Positions 32,940 to 44,115 of a DNA stretch of 64,000 nt are shown here, piece after piece. This stretch comes from Molanna angustata. Lineage: Eukaryota; Arthropoda; Insecta; Trichoptera; Molannidae. Under the pieces are notes generated by a model. That model saw only the letters and a program-made list of their open reading frames with translations. It did not search any database and was not told the DNA's origin. The first letter of the stretch is position 1. Each line of letters begins with the position of its first letter. Location: positions 9,592,921 through 9,656,920 of the forward strand of contig OY754990.1 in assembly GCA_963576475.1 (NCBI GenBank). The letters run 5' to 3'. A program made the translations under genes and the position numbers.

Positions 32940-33312
32940 TTATTGACAAACATTTTTTTAACATCTCAATAGAGATGAAGTTGGGATATTGTAGAAAAAC
33001 CAGGAACTCGAGGCACCTACAGGGCTTACGACCTGTCATCGGCTGGTTTACGTGATCACTTTATGCGCTTGCGCAACGTTCACCAATTATGCCTTCTTAT
33101 TGAGTTCCCTTATCAATGTAATTTTTGAAAGTTCTATATATTTGAATAGTGTGTAACATTTCACCTGAAAATAAGGAAATATACTATTGCCATCTATGCA
33201 GTAACGGAAAAGCCTTTTTGTAACGCCATCTATTGAGAAATTAGTTCATTTGTAAACAATGAAAGCAACGGTCCTTATAAATGAGGTGACGGTGTTAAAA
33301 AATGTTTGTCAA
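32940..33312 (+). repeat. Dispersed repeat RpC, copy with inverted terminal repeats
   Basis: Begins TATTTTTATTGACAAACATT near 32937 and ends with its inverse, AATGTTTGTCAATAAAAATA near 33317, giving about 24 bp of perfect terminal inverted repeat. The interior matches 30068-30500 (inverted), 3960-4150 and 40060-40300. MITE-like in size and form; no coding capacity. Confidence 0.65.
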
Positions 33313-33411
33313 TAAAAATATCATTTGACTCCCGAAAGGGGAAAAAATCCAATGTTTGCATCGGTATATGTAATTGAAAAAAATATTCGAATGATATAAA
33401 AATAACAGTGT

Positions 33412-34424
33412 TCCAACTGTCGATTTGTTCAGGAGAACTTTGTTCTCTTAACATATCGACAATGTATCAAGCCAGAATACGCGAGAATTGTATGCAAAGG
33501 TTTACTTTTTTCACGGCTTTTCCAACTTTGAAGTCAAAAAACACCAACTTAGAGGCTTCGCAGCATATATGTTCCATACACGGATTTACTCAGAATTCGG
33601 AGTAGAACATTTCGTGTGTCTGTGTGTCTGTGTGTGTGTGTGTGTGTGTGTCCGTCCTCCCCTTATAACTTTTGATCCGCTCAATTTACAGAGCCCAAAA
33701 TTTCAGAATATATAAAAAGTTACAAGCCTACAAAACTTTTATACTCAGAATTTTGAATTTTTGTTTCAGTCAGAGTTTATCAACTTTTTAATTTTTATTT
33801 TATTTTTCCATATATCTCAGAAACCATAAAAGCTAGAACGCTGAAAATTGGTACAAACATAGAAAAATAAAAAATCTCAAATTAATTTTTTTAAAAAAAA
33901 ATACAGGGTTTCTCAAACATTTTTTATTAAGAAAAATATTTTTTTTATGATAAATTTATGAGTTTAACTGCCTATATTTCCAAAACTTATACAATTATCG
34001 CAAAAAGCCGAAACACCCCAACTGGATAATTTAATTTTCTATAAAAAAATATGAACATTGTAGTAGAAGATCTCAATTTTTTTTTAACAATTTTTTTAAA
34101 AATTGAATTTAGTGACGACATCGCTTCATACATTTTGTATGGCAGTCGCCTATACACAATATGTAAGAAGACTTAATAGTTTGATACTTCATCTCCAAAC
34201 ATACATACCATCATAATATTTTCATATTCTGGGTAGGAAAAAAGGAACTTCCTCCATACTATCCTATCTTGACATACATACCTAGGTACATGTGTTGTAT
34301 AGAAAACAAAATATCTGAAAATATTCAATAATTTGTATTTATGGGTTTATAGTTTGGTACATATTCTTCAACTATATATACTATCGCTATCGACAGTTGG
34401 ATCTCATGTGTTACATGCAACTAG
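33412..34424 (+). mobile_element. Helentron-like element, copy C (best preserved)
   Basis: 1013 bp. Starts TCCAACTGTCGAT (33412); near the end ATCGACAGTTGGA (34389-34401) is its exact inverse; then the hairpin CATGT-GTT-ACATG (34405-34417) and terminus CAACTAG (34418-34424) followed by T. The base before is T, and no target duplication is visible. A (GT)n tract at 33615-33651 sits at the same place as (AC)n in copy A. Cargo is non-coding. Confidence 0.75.
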
Positions 34425-35694
34425 TTTTAGGTAATATTACTTCTCGGACAAATAACTGTCATTATAAAATTTAAGAGCGTTACTACTCCACATAATATAG
34501 AATTTAGGAATAATATGAAATCTAATTAGTCAAATAATGTTAAATCGAATATGTTTTTTTTATGATTTCATAGTATTCAAACCAATAACTCTCGATATGG
34601 CGTTAGAAATATGTTTCATCTTCATTCGATAGATGGTGATGGTTTTCTCCACTAGCGTCTACAATCCGCATTTACCATTCCGCATTCTGTTTCCGGTTGG
34701 TTCTCTGATTGGTTGAGATCTCGTAGTATGGAGTCAAATGAGCTGTGAAATTTTATATTAAATGCGAAAAATTAAATAAAAAATGTAAATTTAATTTACA
34801 ATAATATATAATTCAATTTATAAAGCAACTCGCTCACGCGAGTCGCTATTATTATTATAAACAAACTTAAACCTAACCTAAGAATGCTGAAAAGAAGAGC
34901 TGGGACTAGACGCTACTGTTTTCTCCCAGCATATTCTCTAGCGATGTAAATTTGCGACGTAACATAATATATAGAAATTTAAAAAATTGGATTTTTATAT
35001 TTATATAAGCTCAACGCTCGTGTGAGCATTTACAAAAAGTTTATTAGAAAAAGCAAACATGTGTATTACTAAAATCATATCAAAAATAAAACAAAATAAC
35101 AAAATTAAATAATACAAATAAAATGAGAAACAAAAGCAAGTAACATTAATAATAGAGAAAAACCTTAGATTATATATGATACAGATACCTAGTCAGCGCA
35201 ATGAAAGTATAACAACTAAAACTAAGAACAAAGTTCTGAGTTTCACTCGCCCGGCCGTCAATAGTCATAGAACACATAGTAATAGGTACACATAAAATCT
35301 CTTTTCTATGCAGTATACGTACACCTACCGATCTACCGCCTCACACACACACATGTAAATAAAACTTGTCATACATTTGAATTTTAAATTTATATTGCAC
35401 GCGATTCTGTACCTTATAATTCTATGAGAAAAGTACACTAAAAATACTCTTTAAAAATATTTATTAAAAGTAAAATCTCAGAACAAAATTAATACGTGAA
35501 AAGTTTCAAGAATAAATAACAAAACAAAAATAAGTAGTAGTAAAATAAGTTAAAATATTAGCGCTTAAACCACCTAAACCAACCGATGACGGGTCATGAG
35601 CCTTGCAGGTGTCTAATTTCTCGTAATATCTGTGAATAGCTGTCAAACAATTATTAAATTTAGTATAAATTTACTTGGAGACCAAGGAGCAATA
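34425..35694. other. No gene; one dispersed palindromic block
   Basis: 34812-34851 repeats (inverted) the block at 11880-11915: AAGCAACTCGCTCACGCGAG and TCGCT. 35580-35650 resembles RpC (GATGACGGGTCATGAGCC). The rest is AT-rich with no recognised coding. Confidence 0.5.
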
Positions 35695-35865
35695 CTGAGG
35701 TCCAGGAGTTCACAAGGCAGCTCATCCTGACTAGCACTATTCGTGCGGGTCGATTGGCTTGGTTTGGACACGTATGTAGAGCTGGGGAAGATCGCACCAT
35801 CAAAAATACCTCAAACGCGAAACCAATTGGTAGAAGGCCATTGGGAAGACCCAGACAGAGATAAG
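35695..35865 (+). pseudogene. RTE-type C-terminal fragment
   Basis: Reads TEVQEFTRQLILTSTIRAGR, LAWFGHVCRAGEDRTIK and GRRPLGRPRQR. The R(L)xW(F/L)GHV.R....R block and G.RP.GRPR end are those of RTE-type proteins. It abuts an antisense LINE 3' end. Confidence 0.65.
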
Positions 35866-35869
35866 GTAA

Positions 35870-36420
35870 TAATATTACAAAAATTAAATTAATAAAGATT
35901 ACAGAAGAAAATGGTAGAAAAGACAAAAAAAATATAATATAAATACAGTTGATAGCAATGATAGGATAACAACAAGAAAAGGAGAGGAAGAAGAAATCAG
36001 ACACAATCAGATTGATATTTTTGCTATTGAATATAATATAATAACAGTTGATAGCGATGATAGGAAAACCAAAGGAAGGGTAAGAAGAGGAAGAAGAAAT
36101 TAGGTATTGTCAGATAGATATTTTTGCTATTGAATATAATATAAATACAGTTGATAGCAATGATAGGAAATCAAAAGGATATGGAGAGGAAGAAGAAATC
36201 AGGTATTATCAGATAGATATTTTTGCTATTGAATATAATATAATAACAGTTGATAGCAATGATAGGAAAACAACAAGATATGGCGAGGAAGAAGATATCA
36301 GGTATTATCAGATAGATATTTTTGCTTTAGCCTTTTTCGAATACTTTTAATGAGAAAAACGACGTTATATCAAAATAAAGAATATTCTGTAATCAAAATC
36401 ATGTCACAAGTCGTTCCAGT
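35870..36420 (-). mobile_element. LINE-T relative, antisense 3' end with amplified UTR
   Basis: 36325-36400 on the minus strand corresponds to the LINE-T C-terminus (compare 32345-32400: TTTTGCTTTAGCCTTTT). The 3' UTR segment next to it is present four times (see 35931-36325). Confidence 0.55.
35931..36325. repeat. Tandem repeat, ~99-103 bp x 4, in a LINE 3' UTR
   Basis: CAGTTGATAGC starts at 35946, 36045, 36148 and 36247. Units read GAATATAATATAA, GTTGATAGCAATGATAGGAA, a GAGGAAGAAGAAATCAG block, TATCAGATAGATATTTTTGC. The unit corresponds to a single stretch at 32270-32370 in the LINE-T copy, so it is a local amplification of element UTR sequence. Confidence 0.8.
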
Positions 36421-36747
36421 TTCCACGTTACGTAAATTTTGCTAAACCTCTGCCACGGGCGCTAAATTCACGCATAAACAAACAAATAAATATGACATGT
36501 AACTAATTATTAATCCCGTTTTAATCTAAATATGTCCCCGGGGTATTGTTGATCACCCGAATTAAGATCAAAGCTAAACGTGGATTAGGAATGTGTTTTT
36601 GTTGTTCTAGACCCCGTCGATGGTACTCCCCAAGGCTCCGATTAAGGACAGCCAGGCGGTAGCAAGAAGTCAGATTAAACATTCACTATGTTTAGGGTTG
36701 CCATTAAATCCAGAAATAAGCACGGGACGTTTTCGATACCCCAAAAC
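36421..36747. other. No recognised feature
   Basis: 36690-36735 shares a GGGTTGCCATTAAATCC-like stretch with 43050, but no element is assigned. Confidence 0.35.
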
Positions 36748-37310
36748 GAATTTATTTATTTATTTATTTTCTTTAGGAAGCTACAGCGCATTTACAGTTT
36801 AATGATACAATATTATTTTTACAGTGTTAGGGCCAAAAAAGCATTCCATCAACATAATATAAAAACAAATAACAGTTTACGAGCCAAAGACTTTCATACA
36901 CAGACCTTCATACACACCCTCACACACACACACACACACATACACACCCTCACGCATACATATATACAATAACTAGGGAAGGGAAAAAAAGGAGAGAAAA
37001 GAGACTAGGAGGACAGGATTGAGGGATATTGGTAGCGCATCACCTTCAGAACATCATATCTATATATATTTCATGTCTATATTTCGCGTTGAATATGTCT
37101 ATCTCAGCTGAGAATCTATTGTTATATTGGCTGCATATGCGTATAATAGTGGCATTTTTCCTGATATTTGTTCTACTTGTTGGAACATGACGTCATTGAG
37201 GTCTGCGAACCATTCCACCTGGAACATGGATATTAGGTTGACAAGTTCGGGCGAGTCTATGGCATTGTTCAAAATTTTATGCAGCAGCAAAAATTTAAAC
37301 ATTTAACGCC
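36748..37310 (-). mobile_element. Antisense LINE 3' end
   Basis: (TTTA)n at 36748-36767 is the tail. An AT-rich UTR with an (AC)n tract (36905-36950) follows. Coding on the minus strand at 37302-37215 reads FKFLLLHKILNNAIDSPELV, similar to LFLFKLFHNIIDCPNLLEN of the LINE at 5710-8429. Short and broken. Confidence 0.55.
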
Positions 37311-37679
37311 GAAACGCAGTGTTCAAGCATAGGTATATGTAAAAGCACGCATAATATAGTAAGTATACCCAAATGTTGCGCAGCTGTTATTAAAAAAAGA
37401 CATCGCATTTTTTCCGATAGTGAAATAAAACACTAATTGAATATTTTTTTCATCTTTTACAGAATGTTTTGCCAGTTCCTAAATTACGGGAAAACATATA
37501 CTACTATTTTTGTATGGCGAAAAATCATCAAAAACACGAAATATAATAATATTTATTTTGACCTTTGGGATACATTGTTTATTTTATTTGTTTTAATCTG
37601 AAGGATTGTATTACAAAGGTGCGGGTTCAAAAGGATTCTATTTTATGTATTTAAAACATATAGCTCTAAGTTGATATTG
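37311..37679. other. No recognised feature
   Basis: AT-rich; nothing identified. The last bases hold the 8-bp target duplication of the RTE-A copy that follows. Confidence 0.45.
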
Positions 37680-39388
37680 TATGGTTATAGACGAGGAAAA
37701 AGTCAAGGAAAGATGGAAGGAATATTTTGAAGAGTTATATGAAAGTAGACAGTGCGAAAGTCTGACGAACAACAGAATACCGATAAATGAATGTGAGAAT
37801 GACAGCGAGAAAATTTCAATAGAAGAGGTCAGAGAGGCAGTGAAGCATGCACGTACAGGAAAGGCTGCGGGATTTGATTGCATACCAACTGAATTCATCA
37901 AATATGGTGGCGAAAAGACGATGGAATGGTGTCATTGCCTCTTCAACAAATGTTGGGAGACAGGACATACTCCGTCAGACTGGAGAAACGCAGTGATTGT
38001 GCCCCTCTTTAAAAAAAGGGTCAAAATTAGACTGCAAGAACTACCGAGCTATCAGTCTGCTGAGTTCAGTTGGAAAATTGTATGCTAGGATACTAGATCA
38101 AAAGTTGAGAAAGGCTACAGCAAGCAAGGTATGGGATGCACAAGGAGCGTTTGTTGGAGGTAGAGGATGCACCGACCAAATTTTTTCCCTTCGAATGGCG
38201 ACTGAAAAGGTTCTGGCAAAAAACCAGAAGCTTTTCTGCGCTTTCATAGACCTGGAAAAGGCCTATGACAAAGTAGACCGTGAAAAACTCTGGAACGTGC
38301 TATCAGTGTATGGAGCGGGTAGCAGGCTGATAGGGGCAATATCATCTCTATGTGAGGAAAGCCAAGCCTGTGTGAGAATTGAAAACTCTCTCACAGGATG
38401 GTTCTCCATTAATATGGGAGTGAAGCAAGGGTGCGTACTATCACCGTGGCTCTTTAATCTATACATAGACTACTGTGTGAGAGCACTAAAGAATGAGAAC
38501 ATTGGGCTGAAACTGGAAGGTGTGACTGTATGTGATCTAATGTATGCGGATGACAAAGTATTAATGGCTGAAAGCGTGGAAGACTTGGAATGTTTGGTTA
38601 AAATAGTATTCGATGGATGCATGCAAAATGGATTGAGAATGAATGCAACTAAATCTAAAGTGATGGTATTTGAGAAGAGCGAAAGACGAACAAAATGCGA
38701 GATACGAGTGGAGAATGTACAATTAGAACAAGTGGATGAATATTTATACTTAGGAAGCATGTTTCAGCGTGATGGAAGATTGGAAAAAGATATTGAAAGG
38801 AGAGTAACGGCAGGTAATAGAGTGAATGGTGCATTAAGACCGGTAATGGCTGACCCAATTATTTCGAGGCAAGCAAAGCTCGCGGTACACAATGGTATCG
38901 TCGCACCGACTCTAATGTATGCTAGTGAGACATGGACATGGCAGGAGACGCATGAAAGTAGAATTAACGCGGTTGAAATGAGGTCACTAAGACGAATGTG
39001 TGGTAAAACAATGTATGATAGAATAAGAAATGAGGATATTAGACGAGAATGTATGATTGAAAGAAATATCGTTAGTAAGATGAAAATAAATGCCCTAAGG
39101 TGGTTCGGCCACATAGAAAGAATGAGTGATGACCGTCTGACAAAAAAAAGTATACAAGGCTGATAAAAGAGGAATGAAAAGTAGAGGTCGGCCATGAAAG
39201 AGTTGGCACGATCACATAAATGGGAATTTGAAAGATGGAGATGTTAGAAGTAAGAATAATAGAAGAGCGTGTATGAGACGATGTATGGACGTGAATGAAG
39301 CGAGGAATTTATGTCAAGAGAGAGGAGTCAGGCGTTCGGTTCTCTCTGCCTACCCCAAATAGGGAAATGGCGTGATGGTATGGTATGG
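37680..39388 (+). mobile_element. RTE-A, longest copy
   Basis: 5'-truncated RTE-clade retrotransposon, 1.7 kb, flanked by TGATATTG at 37672-37679 and 39389-39396. It retains RT and the whole C-terminal region and ends with the conserved GCGTGATGGTATGGTATGG. The endonuclease domain was lost at integration. It is the reference for the RTE-A fragments at 60, 5440/8430, 19425, 39528, 41577, 55830 and 57345. Confidence 0.85.
37681..39163 (+). pseudogene. RTE-clade reverse transcriptase, two frames
   Basis: First frame 37681 to about 38025: VIDEEKVKERWKEYFEEL, GKAAGFDCIPTEFIKYGG and VIVPLFKK. A one-base shift in an A7 run near 38010-38018 moves to the second frame: CKNYRAISLLSSVGKLYARI, QGAFVGGRGCTDQIFSLR, AFIDLEKAYDKVDREKLW, GVKQGCVLSPWLFNLYID and MYADDKVLMAESVEDLE. 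The catalytic YADD lies at 38543-38554. Then RTE-specific LYLGSMFQRDGRLEKD, PTLMYASETWTWQETHESR and LRWFGHIERMSDDRLTKK. A second shift at an A8 run near 39145 ends the frame; the proper C-terminus continues to about 39355 with one stop (39196). All RT motifs are present, so the lesions are few. Confidence 0.85.
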
Positions 39389-39527
39389 TGATATTGCTTA
39401 TTTCTGTTCATTAAATAATTGATAATACCTACATATTTGTTATAGTGATGAAGGGTTTCATTCAAAAGAACTACTTACATGATCAAAACTGGTTTATTCG
39501 AAACAAGTGAAATTAAAATATAAATAA

Positions 39528-39802
39528 TACATACATACCATCCCGCCGTATCCCTACTTGGAGTAGGCAGAGAGGACCGAACGCTAGACACCTCTATCTT
39601 GACATACGAGTTTTGCCTCATTTACATCCATGCATCGCGTCATACATGCTCTCCTATTATTCTAACTTGGTATATTACCATCTTTCAAAATCTCATTTAT
39701 ATGATCATGCCAACTCTTTCTCGGGCGATCACGACCTCTCATTCCACTCTTTTCAGCCTTGTATACTTTCTTTGTCAGGCGCTCATCGTTCATTCTCTAT
39801 TA
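39528..39802 (-). mobile_element. RTE-A 3' fragment (antisense)
   Basis: Plus strand carries CATACATACCATCCCGCCG and GGAGTAGGCAGAGAGGACCG, the inverse of the RTE-A end, and GTCAGGCGCTCATCGTTC, inverse of the NDERLTKK codons. Coding is broken. Confidence 0.65.
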
Positions 39803-40019
39803 ATTTGTGATGTCATGGGTCAGAACTAATAATGTAATAAATAGGTCGGCTTGCTTCAACAGCTGTGGTTCGTTGATCGTCGTTTATTGTCAGGAGAATT
39901 CGAGAATCCTAAGGCCATACATGTTGCAGCCGACAAGGCGCTGCTACAGACTTCTGTTAATATTTCACATAGGTAATATGAAATTAGCGAAAATCTATAG
40001 GATATTCATTTTAAAGGAG

Positions 40020-40310
40020 AACTAGGAAATCAGGCAATGACAGAGCTTAAAACCTGTCATTGATTGGTTTACGTGATCGCTTATCACATTCGCAAAGTTT
40101 GCCAATTACCCCTTATTATTCTTACTTCCCTTATCGATTAAATTTTTTTGAAAATTTTATTTATTTTGAATGTTAAATATCAAACACTTGAAAATAAGCT
40201 AAAAACACAATCGCCATCTATGAATGAAAATGATTTTTTTTTCTAACGCCATCTATCGAAAAATTGGTTATAGACAATGAAAGCCAGAATCCTTATAAAA
40301 ATAATGTAGA
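40020..40310 (+). repeat. Dispersed repeat RpC, diverged copy
   Basis: Matches 33030-33270: CCTGTCATTGATTGGTTTAC, CCTTATCGATTAAATTTTT, AACGCCATCTATCGA, AATGAAAGCCAGAATCCTTA. Confidence 0.55.
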
Positions 40311-40329
40311 AATGAGATCACTAAGAAGA

Positions 40330-41575
40330 GTATCCACCCCATAAAGCACACCTGACCACACATCACTGACCACATGCTTTACGGGGTGGAGGCGTGACTC
40401 TCAAAGTTAATATTATAAACCGTCTTGAAGCATTTGAAATGTGGATTCACCACAGAATGCTTAGTATATCGTGGACTGACATGGTCAGTAACACTGAAGT
40501 ACTACGTAGAGCCAACATCAATAGAGAATTATTTACCAATGTTAAGCTCCGTAAAGTGTCAGAGGCGATCGAGATGTGGATACATCGGAGAATACTCCGG
40601 ATACCCTAGACGGATATGGTCGGCAAACCAATAGTTCTTCAAAGAGCTAGAGTGAATAGAGAACTTCAATATCAAAATCAGAAAGATATTGTATTTGGGT
40701 CATGTGCTTAGAGGAGAAAAGTATGAATTGCTCCACCTGATCCTTATGGGCAAGATAGAGGGTCGAAGAGGTGTTGGAATGAGACAAATTTCCTGGCTCC
40801 GCAATATACGCGACTGGATGTGCATATGAAGTGTTTGAGAGCTGTTTCGGGTTGCCCAGGACAAGGACGCTTTCTCTCGGGTGATAGTTAACGTTGGGGG
40901 GACCTGACATGACACAATATACGCGACTGGACGGACATAAGAAGTGTTGGAGAGCTGTTTCGGGCTGCCCAGGACAAGGACGCTTTCTCTCGGGTGATAG
41001 TCAACGTTGGGGGGACCTGACATGACACAATATACGCGACTGGTCGGACATAAGAAGTGTTGGAGAGCTGTTTCGGGCTACCCAGGACAAGGACGCTTTC
41101 TCTCGGGTGATAGTCAACGTTGGGGGGACCTGACATGACACAATATACGCGACTGACGGACATAAGAAGTGTTGGAGAGCTGTTTCGGGCTGCCCAGGAC
41201 AAGGACGCTTTCTCTCGGGTGATAGTCAACGTTGGGGGGACCTGACATGACACAATATACGCGACTGGACGGACATAAGAAGTGTTGGAGAGCTGTTTCG
41301 GGCTGCCCAGGACAAGGACGCTTTCTCTCGGGTGATAGTCAACGTTGGGGGGACCTGACATGACACAATATACGCGACTGGTCGGACATAAGAAGTGTTG
41401 GAGAGCTGTTTCGGGCTGCCCAGGACAAGGACGCTTTCTCTCGGGTGATAGTCAACGTTGGGGGGACCTGACATGACACCAAAAGAAGAAGAAGAGGGGT
41501 CGGAAGAAGGCAGCATTCCTGGCTGCGAAACATCCGCGAATGGACCGGTATAAGAACTGTGGAGGAGCTGTTATA
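40330..41575 (+). mobile_element. RTE-E 3' region with terminal 113-bp array
   Basis: Reads LYGVEAWTLKVNIIN-like start (broken), RLEAFEMWIHHRMLSISWTD, then a diverged repeat of the same block, SEAIEMWIHRRILRIP with stop, and ISWLRNIRDW..LFRVAQDKDAFSRVIVNV. This is the region after RT in RTE-type proteins. The last 113 bp before the GAAGAAGAAG tail (41488) are present six times. 41497-41575 is a diverged copy of the same block (GRRQHSWLRNIREW, then IRTVEELL), apparently from another insertion. Confidence 0.75.
40790..41484. repeat. Tandem repeat, 113-bp unit x 6
   Basis: GACCTGACATGACAC recurs at 40901, 41014, 41127, 41239, 41352 and 41465 (spacings 113, 113, 112, 113, 113). The first unit (from about 40790) joins ordinary RTE-E coding sequence and is the most diverged; the later ones are almost identical and differ mainly at one site (GGACGG, GGTCGG or a 1-bp deletion). 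Antisense frames of about 100-157 codons here are by-products. Confidence 0.92.
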
Positions 41576-41576
41576 G

Positions 41577-41960
41577 AACGATATACGATAGAATAAAAAA
41601 TGAGGATATAAGGAGAGAATGCAAGACAAATATGTATATTATAACTAAAATGAAAGTGAACTCCTTGAGGTGGTTTGGACATTTTGAAAGAATGAACGAC
41701 TAAACAAAAAAATACATGGGTGTAAGAGATGGAGTGAATAGCAGGGGTCGCCCCAGAAAGGGATGGCATGACCGTGTGAATGATGTTTTGAAAGAAGGAA
41801 ACATAAGAAACTTGAACAATCTACGAGTATATATGAGACGATGCACGGATGTAAAGTAAGCCAGGAATGTGTACAAAAATAGAGGAGTATGACGATGGGT
41901 TCTCTCTGCTTACTCCGTAAGAAGAGACATGGCCTGATGGTATATATGTATGTATAAAAC
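41577..41960 (+). pseudogene. RTE-A 3' fragment
   Basis: Reads RYTIE/YDRIKNEDIRREC-like start, MKVNSLRWFGHFERMND, then stops, GVNSRGRPRKGWHDRVND and MRRCTDVK, ending with the conserved CCTGATGGTATATATGTATG. Several stops. Confidence 0.7.
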
Positions 41961-42014
41961 ATTTATCGAGACAAAAGTTTACATACAAAATAACAAATAT
42001 TAAAAGAAATTCAT

Positions 42015-42210
42015 CGACAAAATGAAAACAACTCTCCTCAGTCTCAAAGGACATAATGGTCACAATCAAGATGGACATTGTGACTGCGGCGAAGAGCAGA
42101 CGATGGCACAACTGTTGGAGTGCCCTCTTGAGGGGGCGAAGTGGGAGGAACCAACTGGGAGGATTATCTCAATCCTGATTTGTTGGATGTCCAAACATCA
42201 CTACTGGCTT
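42015..42210 (+). pseudogene. Non-LTR C-terminal zinc-motif fragment
   Basis: Reads GHCDCGEEQTMAQLLECPLE, a CxCG...T..LL.CP pattern found at the C-terminus of several non-LTR families. About 60 codons; family not assigned. Confidence 0.55.
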
Positions 42211-42329
42211 GTCATGGCTACCAACTCAAGCTGAATGTATAAACAATGATCCCCTCACTACTCTCATCATTCAGAATTTCTTCAGTCGCCCGGCCTAGAC
42301 GTATCGCGTACTTTCCTCCACATTCTTAT

Positions 42330-42856
<527 letters not shown>

Positions 42857-43311
42857 ACTGACTTACTGGTCTGAGAAGGGAGTTTAGAATGCTGCCGACA
42901 CGATAGCAGAAGAAGGTCACTATGATGCTGTCGCCGTTTAGATTGTTCCAGTTGCAACCCAGCGCTGGACAGGGGTGCTTCTGGAAGTTCGCACTATTTT
43001 CGCAATCCCGTATTTTATCGAAATGGTTTAAAAACGGGACTAATCCGGGACATTTGGCAACCCAAACCATCTTGTAATGTATCTTGTACCATATTAGTAA
43101 CACCCCTAAACTGTCTCGATACATTTAATTTGGATTTACGCCGTGCTGAACCTAAATCTGATTTATTTTATTATTACAGCTAGTAGTAGTACTAGTACTT
43201 CATTGGGTTTATGTAATTCAAGTCTCATGAATATTATTGAGGTAATTTTTCAGTGTCTTCTTTCACTCGTTTGAAATTAAAGTGACTGAATATATGAGAG
43301 ATATATACCAA
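42857..43311. other. No recognised feature
   Basis: A GC-richer stretch (42880-43075) has GCAACCCAGCGCTGGACAGG but no coding pattern I recognise. The rest is AT-rich. Confidence 0.4.
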
Positions 43312-43689
43312 ATTTTATTTATTTATTTATTTACTTAAGAGACAAATACAGTATTATAAAATAAACAGAAAAAATACACTATGAAATGAAAAAAAGACAG
43401 ACCAGTTACTTTTGTCCACAATTGATGTACATTTAATAATCATAGAAGTATGTAAATATAATACAACACAAAAAAAAACAATTTAAATATATTTAAAATT
43501 ATTTCATATTCATATATTTCACAACATTTGCCCGTGACGGGAAAGAAAGGGAAGGAAAAAGGAAGGGAGAAGGACCTAATTTGTTAATGCTGTGAAAAAT
43601 AACATCATCTGCTAAATATAAACAAAAATCAAAATAAGTACACAAATTAAATTTTCCATATAAAGAATTCTTCAAAATTGAAAAACAAA
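43312..43689 (-). mobile_element. Probable antisense LINE 3' end
   Basis: TTTATTTATTTATTTATTTA at the left would be the tail; a minus-strand frame at 43693-43499 (FCLYLADDVIFHSINK, ending NVVKYMNMK) would be the C-terminus. The ADD here is not an RT box (context wrong). It stops exactly where Helentron-like copy G starts. Confidence 0.4.
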
Positions 43690-43846
43690 TCAAATTTCAA
43701 AAGTTGATAACCCCTGACTAAAACAAAAATTCACAATTATGAGTATAAAAGTTTTGTAGGTCCATAACTGTCTATATATTCTGAAAATTTAGGCTCTGTA
43801 AATTGAGCAGATCAAAAGTTATAAAGGGGGGACGGTCACACACACA

Positions 43847-43891
<45 letters not shown>

Positions 43892-44115
43892 ACCCACACA
43901 CAGACACACACACAAAACTCATATAAAATGTTCTACTCCGAATTCTGAGTAAATCCATGTATGGGAACATATATGCTGCGAGGCCTCTAGTTGGTGTTAT
44001 TAGCATGCAAAAAGTCCACTACGCCATACAAAATTTTCCTTCGTACACGCATCTTGGCTTAATAATGTCGATTCATTCAGAGAATTGAATTCTCATGAAA
44101 GAATCGGCAGTTGGA
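43690..44115 (-). mobile_element. Helentron-like element, copy G (5' part)
   Basis: From TTGATAACCCCTGACT to ATCGGCAGTTGGA, matching 1063-1437. The AC tract is expanded (43837-43915). The 3' half with the hairpin is missing. Confidence 0.65.

Noticed and set aside
43499..43693. ADD in a minus-strand frame as a reverse transcriptase catalytic box
   Set aside because: Surrounding residues do not fit RT motif C or the neighbouring motifs, and the frame is only 64 codons next to a LINE-like tail.
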